DNA of 64,000 nucleotides from Saxidomus purpurata. Lineage: Eukaryota; Mollusca; Bivalvia; Venerida; Veneridae. Location: contig JAFMSR010000010.1 of NCBI GenBank assembly GCA_022818135.1, positions 14,301,469-14,365,468 of the forward strand, read 5' to 3'. Made by a program: the position numbers and the translations under genes. Below, in pieces: positions 12,396 through 64,000 of the stretch. Position 1 is the stretch's first letter. Each line of letters begins with the position of its first letter. The notes below the pieces were generated by a model, which was given only the letters and a program-made list of their open reading frames with translations, made no database searches and was not told where the DNA came from.

Positions 12396-12554
12396 ACAAA
12401 CGTTATCCAGTTTGTTTTTCATAAACTATTTGAATTACATGATTTTTCTAATTTTATTTCTGAATGCCATAGGAAATTCAGCTATGTCTTGTATTGTAAT
12501 TCGTGCTGTACAATGTACCATATATGTAACCTTTGTATAATAAACCTATACTAT

Positions 12555-12870
12555 TTTCATGCCCCCAAAAGATGGCATATTAAAATCGCACCGTCGTCCG
12601 TGCGTCTTACATGTTTTCGTGTCCGGGCTGTAACTTTGTCATGCATTGAAGGATTTTAAAATAGCTTGGCACAAACGTTCAGCACATCAAGACGACATGT
12701 CGCGTGCAGTACCCATGTACCTACGTCAAAGGTCAATGTCACACTTTGAGTTTGAAAGTAATTGAATCCTGTATATATATGCACACATTCTTGTCCGGAC
12801 TGTAACTTTGTCATGCATTGAAGGATTTCAAAATAACTTCGCACAAATATCTAGTCATCAGACACTTTCG
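12555..12870. mobile_element. Tandem-unit element fragment
   Basis: Two units of about 180 bp share ctgtaactttgtcatgcatt then gaaggatttyaaaata and a cttsgcacaaa block. It starts near atgcccccaaaagatggcat. This is the layout seen in the intron elements below. Confidence 0.55.
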
Positions 12871-14305
12871 TTGCTATTCCTCCACGAAATGTGATGTGAT
12901 GAAGTTGCACGGGCTTTAGTGGTAGGCTTGGCTGGTGGTTGGGCACAGGGGTTGGGGATCTTGTGTTGGCGTGTCTTAGGGGTGTTGGCGGGGTGGGATC
13001 CGCGACTCTACTCCTGCGTTTCTTAAACTGTGGGCTTGCAGCACTATATTAAACTTCAGTAACAAAACAAACTTTAATACAAAATTCAGTTAAATGAACA
13101 AAAATACACTACTACTACTTACAAAGTGAACTTAGTCTGCGCAAGTCCAACCATATTTACCTTTTAAAGGGAACAGCTATCCAGGTAGAATTTGACGCAG
13201 CTATATTCCCTTCCTTTAGCACTTGAAAACAACGCACTTTTGACCGAGAAAGAAGGATGGCATCTCCTTACAAAACTCTCCCCTTTAGACGTAAAAATAT
13301 ACTTTTACATCATCACGGGAGAGATGCTGGGGTCGGTAGGTTACTTTGGTCTAAAACCTGACCTTATGATTTAATGAACATGTGCATTTTTCTTCGACTC
13401 TGGGCATTTCTATCTTGTTATACTGACTTGACTATCTTCACCATATTAATTTAGTATTTCTTACTCCACGGGTTTAGACACTCGGAATGGTTCATTTCAG
13501 CTGCGGGAAAATCGTATAGAATGCTCACTCAATTTGGGATTAGATAATAAATATTCATATAAGTATCATAATTTTTTATGTATTTACGGGTTGTGCTGTA
13601 GAATATGCTGTGGAGGAGAAAAATATTTAAAATTTAGTGGAAAGCATCATATATAAGGTAACTTTTATACATAGGTGGCTTTTATATTTCTAAGAAAGGT
13701 GTATGTTTGTGTTTCAAATACACCTTTCATTAAACGAAATCACGGACCTATATACACATGTGTATATAAGGTCCCTGACGAAATAGATCTCTATCCAAAA
13801 GAAATGAACAAATCCACCGCAATTAAGGGAAGGAACTCCTGCAAGCATATCCTCAAAATTTGTAGTAGTTACATTTCCTCACAGCGGTGGCGCAAACTTG
13901 AATTAACCAATCAGACATTTTGTTACAAATCCTTTTCAAAACACGGGAATGAATAATTCCAAATGCCAAATGTAAAAGAAAATGTGATTTTATTTACAAA
14001 CCAGCTGTAATCGCAAATAACAGAGCAAGAATATTCTTCATCAGTTCAACAAAATTTGGTAGGCGTTATGAGAAGTGGATTGTACTGCATCAAGATTTTG
14101 AAAAATACGTTTTACTTTTAAAAAAACAGGATCTCAGTGGGTGGGGTACTTGTCACACAGTTGTGTATGTGATTGTACTTCTTGGCCTGTGTATCGACCA
14201 ACTTTCGTTGTTGCACTTTGTGTTGTCATGTTCCCAGTAATAAAAGTATTTAATGTCAATCCGTTTTTAAAATTTACAGTAGATCTAAAGTCCTTTGTGA
14301 AGACT
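12871..14305. other. Intergenic, nothing recognised
   Basis: Short open frames (for example 13675-13956) match no family I know. No clear repeats. Confidence 0.5.
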
Positions 14306-14446
14306 GAAAAGTCTCATGTCCCACTCCCAAGCTGTAATCGAACCCTGACCGCCAGCATCGGAAGCAGACACCACAACCATGTCGCTAAAGGGTTAACCAA
14401 ACAGCAAGGCTGTTGGAAGTGACCTATAACCACTACACTGCGCCCC
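14306..14446 (-). mobile_element. tRNA-derived SINE copy A
   Basis: On the minus strand it carries tRNA-like A and B boxes (B box near ggttcgattaca in the complement). It shares the flank gaaaagtctcatgt and the block ctaaagggttaacc with a second copy at 15214-15325. Confidence 0.7.
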
Positions 14447-15213
14447 TCCTTATCAATTTGGAGCTGCGCATCAACTGCACAATTCCTGCAACTTCTAGCT
14501 CTTTACTGCTCCCCGGTGTCTTCTACCCGCTCACCGATTTATCCTCGTCGCCAATGAACAGCAATTGTCCAGATCGGATCCGAAAATAAAATGAATAATT
14601 CATACAATTAAATTCTATTACAAAGTTTAGATGTAGAGAATAAATTTAAAAGTGAATAAAAAGTCATCTTGAGAATTTTTAACACAATTAAAATAAGTTT
14701 GAAATCACTGAAAAACACATTTTTAAGATTTTCAGTGCAAACTTCATGAATGTTTCTGAAACGCCAGGGAGTTATTTGCATAGTAGGGTATGAAAAACTC
14801 CACATCACCAAATTCCATCCAGCCATTTCTTGCCCCAGGTTTTTGGCCCTTCTACTTTCAGTTTCCATATATTTTATATGTGAAATCAAAAAAGGGACCG
14901 CGCAACAAACATACCTTTGTGTATCTTAATTTGGGTTTCTTTATAATTATGTGTGTATTTTCTATGAATCTGAGCTGTTTTAGAACTTTCTGTCAATAAG
15001 TTAAACAGAAAATGCCCAAAAAGTCTTTTCTTCACAATGGAGAACAAATTTTTGCAGGAAAACATGAATATTCGACTTTTAAACTTTTTTTATGGTTTTA
15101 TCATGCACAACGTGTTCACACCTTTTCCAAGTGAAAAAAATCATTTTTAAAAAAGCTGATTTTCGAAAGCCCGATTGGGCAATTGCATCAGCCTGATGAA
15201 GTAATTCCAGAGG

Positions 15214-15325
15214 AGAAAAGTCTCATGTTCCCAGCTGGGATCGAACCCTGAACTCCAGCATAGGAAGTGGACACCACAACCACGTCTCTAAAGGGTTAAC
15301 CCTATAACCACTACAACTTTGTTCT
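15214..15325 (-). mobile_element. tRNA-derived SINE copy B
   Basis: Same family and orientation as 14306-14446. The complement shows agggttcgatccc, a good B box. The two copies are about 80% alike by eye. Confidence 0.75.
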
Positions 15326-17729
15326 TAGGGCTAGAGTCATGTTACCAGTTTTTTTATTTGTAATAGTGTATTCGGGTGTACCCGGCCACCTCACTAACAA
15401 AGTTAACACTCTATCCGTATGCTACAACCGGATGTAAACATCAGGCAAACACAGAGCATGCGCGGGCGTTTAACCCAACCCATATATTCAAATTTACTCG
15501 TTACGTTTTTGAATCAGTCGAATGTTTTTTTAATAAATGAACGTTGAGATACAATTTAATTTGTTCCTGATTATATAAATTATAAAAGTTACTCGACGAG
15601 GTTTCGATCTCTGATGTTCAACGCGGGGATATAATGCACTGCGCCAATGAGGCTTGACGTTTAGGCGTAGCGTAGTATAACCGTTATTGATCAATGCAGA
15701 CGTTTGTCTCGGAATGGCGGTACAAATTTATGTAAACAAACGAATTTAACTTCCCAGACACTTTAAATAAGAAGTGGACACATGATAAACTTGGTAGTTT
15801 CGTAAAAGTATATTCAAATATCTGTTAGAAAAAAATTGTCTGCATGTTCAAAAAAATTTCAAAGTTGGTTTAAAAGGCTATCTTCAGCCGCTACCCGTCG
15901 GCAGAATCTTAGTTGTTCCGATTAATTTCTGAACTTTATAACGCTCGTGAACTATCAATCATTGGTCATTTTTTATCATATTTCTTTTATTTTATTACCA
16001 TTCAATATTCAATCAAAACCCATCAATTTTTCTTACATGGAAGAAAATTGTTAAACGTGGCGAGCTTTGCAAACGGACATGTGTCGATTTCCAACGCGCA
16101 ATAGCGCGCGTACCGTAATTCAAATATGGTGGTTCATTTGCATAATTTATTCATAAACGTAGGAGCATAGAACTTTGTTAGTGCACCTAAACATAAATCG
16201 ATTTTGCAATGCTACAGTGATGATAAATTTGACTTTGATCCGACTTTAATACAAAGCAACATTTTGGTTCCCATGTCACTACTAAATAGATTTAACACCA
16301 TGCATAAGGAACTGGAAACCAAGACATTTTCAATATATATAACAGGCTCTGCTTGGCATGGTCATATCTACTCTGACACTTTGTCAGGTTTACTCGGCCA
16401 ATGATTAGTGGTCTCAAAATACTGCTCTGTTTTCATCATAAGGAATGCCATACACAATTTATGGATAGTACTGGAATTGCATGCAAATCTGCCATTTTAG
16501 GTCATGTTATTGTCATGTGACTTCATTTTGACAGAAATGTGGAGGAGCTTGTATCAGTGACATTTCAAAACTACTATTTCTGGGTTTCGTGTTCACATTC
16601 AAAACAGCTTGACAAAAGGGAATAGTAAAAATCTATATTTTAACATATTAGTGAAGTTTTTATAAATACATTTTACCCCATTAAAACACACTTTCCACAT
16701 AATTTAGCTTAGTGCACTTGCTCTATTTATGTTTTGTTGCAGTAAGCCAAAAGTGAATGACATCATCAAAAGTGGGGTTATAAAGAGGGTTATAAACTGC
16801 GTGATGTTGGATGTACGTGATAGCATATGTCTGATTGATATTGAAACATATATGTTGTTAATTGAATTTTCGTAAAATGTCAGCTAAAATAACTAACAGT
16901 CTGTTGCTTTCAATTGTAAAGGTGTCCTTGGATAAAACCAGACACCTCATTCTCATCACCACAGCATACAAAAGAAATTGTGTGTACATCTTTGTTAGCA
17001 ATAATTATTTTAAGAAATAAGACTTTCTGCATTTTAAATCAGAAGAAATAAAAACATATAAGTTAGCAAACACAGGAATTCATGCTGACCTGACCTGACC
17101 AAGTTGCAGTTTTTAAAAAAATGCACTCACAATTTTTTTTTAATGGGACTTGACTATTTTTTTCTGACATAGCAACTTTCAAAATCCTACTGAGAGCCTT
17201 AGATCAAGTTGTCACAGTTGTGCAAACCCAGCACACTTGCAGAAAAAGTCAAAACAACAATATGTAACTCACTGCTTTAACATCCCCCCCCTCCCATTGT
17301 GATAAAATCTGTTCAGTGACAAACACCTCTGCATAACAGGTAATTTGCCTTGTATTTCAGGACTCAAGTGCTGATGATAATCAAATTTTGGTTGTAAGAC
17401 TGCCCATGTAATATCCTCATTGAGAAAAAATGTTCAGCTTGATTTGGATTTTAACCTACAGGCAAATGCTGTAACAATTAATTCATAGCTTATTGCACAG
17501 GTTCGAATCCTAGCTTCTGTCTTGTAAAGTTTAAAGTTCAGCCTCGTAGTTAATAATTACTGGGCATCAGAACAACAGAGATTTGTTTATTAGACAATAA
17601 AAACACTGAAAAGGATGTTATTTAGATTACCATAATGAGCAATTATAACATGAAGTATACAAAGGGTTATTTTTTTGAGGTTATTAGTTTATGTGGCACA
17701 GTTAGATGATTGGCCAATGCAATAAAAAA
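15326..17729. other. Upstream region of CKAP5; possible promoter and 5' UTR exon not resolved
   Basis: CpG-containing patches occur near 15450-15480, 15600-15720 and 15885-16110, which could hold a promoter or first exon. I cannot fix a start site from sequence alone. The rest shows no gene. Confidence 0.3.
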
Positions 17730-19430
17730 TTGTTTATTTTAAAAAATTTATTGATTTATTTGTAAGTCTGCGAAATCCCAATGAGAAGTTCCAAGAATCT
17801 TACTGATATGCTAAATGAATTTGTATGGTGTGGCAAAAATAGAATAAAGAATACAGTACTGATCAAAGATCACACTGAAGGTGGTTTAAAAATGATTGAT
17901 ATTCCAAGTTACATGAAAAGTCTAAAAATTAAATGGCTAAGAAACTATGTTAGAAATAGTAGCAGTAAATGCTACAATTTGATAAATTCTGTGTTTGACA
18001 TGGATAAACTATTTAACTGTGGTAAAATATATAGTGAAACCATTATAGCCAATATTAAGAACACATTCTGGATAGATGTCCTCAAGGCTTACATGTGCTA
18101 CATAGATAAATTGCCTATTGGTAATACAACACAGCTTCTTAATATGCCACTCTTTTATATTGATAACTTCCTCATAAATAAAAAACATGTATTTTTACCC
18201 TCTTTAATATACTCTAATGGGATAAGGTTTGTAAAAGATATTATTGATGGTAACGGAAAGTTTGTAAGTTTAAATGATTTAGAAGAAACAACTGCGAGAA
18301 CACAAATTTCCTTCAATTTTATAGCTTAAGAAATGTTGTAAGTAGTTACATAAGGAAAAATAACATACCACTACGGAAAACTAAAGAATTCCTTAAGCCG
18401 AATATAAGTTGTTTTATTAAGGACTGACATTAATAAATTTATATATAAAATTCTTAACAAAAATGAAGAGAAACCCACAAGCCAAATTAAGTGGGAATCC
18501 ATGAGTGAAAACAGTATAAACTGGAATTTAATTTATAGTTATGTTTTTAAGTGCACAAGAGATACACATATATACAGTGGTTACAGACAAGAATTTCACA
18601 TAGAATCTTATTCTTAGCAACAAATTCATTACTTTGCAAAATGAAGATCAAGAATGATAAGTTTTGCACCTTCTGTAAGAGCCACGAAGAAACCTTATCC
18701 CACCTTTTTTGGGAATGTCACAATGTCAAACCAATTATACAATATTTAATTAATGAATTAGATTATTTTGATCAAGATTTTGAAATAAACAAGTTCACGG
18801 TTTTGTTAGGGTCGGGAAAACAAGATTACATGCTAGATATTCTTTTTTTAGAAGTGAAGAAGTATATATACCTTTGTAGAAGAAAAGAAGTATTGCCTTG
18901 CATTATAGGTTTAAAAAACAGTCTAAAGTTAGCATGGGAGATATATAAAATCTCGAACATTACTTATCTTGAGTATAACAGATGGACAATTGTAAGACAC
19001 TTTTTATCATAACTACAACTGGTACTTTTTCTAACTTTGTATTTTCAAGCTAAAAACAATATTTTACAGACACAGAAGTAACAATATACTTTACACAATA
19101 AACCTACAAATATCTTTTTTTTGAATCAACGGAAAGAAGGAAAAAATCTGTTAAATATATGACTTCTCTTTTCGCTCAGACAGATAGATCCCAATTTTTA
19201 TGTTTGTGTTGTATTTTTTCAATATATAAAATAGGGGCTACACATCAAGTTATTTACAATCATGTTTGTTAATTTTATGAACTTTGTAAAACAGGGAACT
19301 GAATTGGTTATATATATTATTGTTTCATATAATAGTATTTAGGTACTTACATCTATGTTAATATAGTCTTTGAAAAAGCCATAGAGCTTGTTTGTAATTA
19401 TAAACATGTATTTTGAAATAAAAGATTATA
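17730..19430 (+). mobile_element. 5'-truncated, frameshifted L1/Tx1-like LINE 3' fragment
   Basis: The plus strand holds the C-terminal part of a LINE ORF2. It reads FVSLRNPNEKF, shifts to DMLNEFVWCGKNRIKNTVLI and GGLKMIDIPSYMKSLKIKWL. After more shifts it ends WLQTRISHRILFLATNSLLC and FCTFCKSHEETLSHLFWECH, a zf-RVT-type zinc motif (stop at 19012). An AT-rich tail reaches an A-run at about 19440. At least three frameshifts; the reverse-transcriptase core is absent. It is a relative of, not a copy of, the intron 13 LINE. Confidence 0.85.
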
Positions 19431-19612
19431 CCCCCTCTTAAAAAAAATGTTTATGGCATAGTAAAACCAAATTTTTCTGTTCTTTGAATATAGAAACAAA
19501 ATAGTGAGTCATGTAAGAATATTATTTAAAACTTTCTCAGATGAGACTATATCTATGAACTAGGAAAACAAAAACTTTACAAATTTTACACCTTTTCAGT
19601 ATCTGAGTAAAG

Positions 19613-63888
<44,276 letters not shown>

Positions 63889-64000
63889 GTGAGTATATGT
63901 ATTGAACTTTGTATGTATTGTCACTTTTAATTGAAGTTTTTACCATAAGTGATTTAAATGAAATGTTAAGAGTCTAGATTAAGATCATAGTAAATTATCA

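Noticed and set aside
12324..12659. 111-codon plus-strand open frame
   Set aside because: Starts in the minisatellite and ends in a tandem-unit element; no conserved sequence.
13675..14422. Two 93-codon plus-strand open frames
   Set aside because: No similarity or splice signals; the second overlaps a SINE.

Overview
The window is nuclear DNA from an animal, most likely a bivalve mollusc (perhaps a venerid clam). The evidence is a single split gene with 39 GT-AG introns, no bacterial-type ORF organisation, AT-rich introns, and several interspersed repeat types known from bivalves: tandem-repeat-bearing elements with short terminal hairpins, tRNA-derived SINEs and L1/Tx1-like LINEs. The species itself cannot be read from the sequence.

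The one host gene is on the + strand, from the ATG at 19613 past the right edge of the window. It encodes the orthologue of CKAP5 (ch-TOG / XMAP215 / Msps), the microtubule polymerase. I resolved 40 coding exons, from 19613-19669 to 63782-63888. They join in one open frame of 5,754 nt (1,918 codons) with every splice phase consistent. Human CKAP5 is about 2,030 residues, so only the extreme C-terminus and the 3' UTR should lie beyond the window. The protein has five TOG domains: exons 1-5, 6-12, 15-19, 21-25 and 27-31. Lys/Ala/Pro-rich or acidic linkers separate them, and a C-terminal helical region (exons 33-37) and a conserved helix (exon 39) follow.

Left of the gene (1-19612) I see no host coding gene. 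Positions 1-5746 are a satellite array of monomers of about 1,065 bp. Positions 6003-6434 are a palindromic array. Positions 8291-11252 are a 2.96-kb element with inverted termini built of small palindromes. At about 11260-11965 lies a broken PIF/Harbinger transposase (minus strand). A minisatellite with a unit of about 10 bp, two related SINE copies and a decayed LINE 3' fragment (17730-19430) follow.

The introns hold most of the mobile DNA. Intron 13 contains an antisense L1/Tx1-like LINE with an internal deletion and a frameshift. Intron 11 holds a 1.55-kb element with inverted repeats and a perfect 6-bp target duplication. Introns 19, 21 and 30 hold TTAA-flanked elements. Introns 3, 5, 7, 11, 15, 23 and 39 hold elements with internal tandem repeats of about 130-170 bp, laid out like pearl/HINE-type non-autonomous Helitrons. 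A small MITE family recurs in introns 17 (twice), 27, 29 and 31, and one copy carries a second MITE inside it. I found no CRISPR array, rRNA or intact tRNA.
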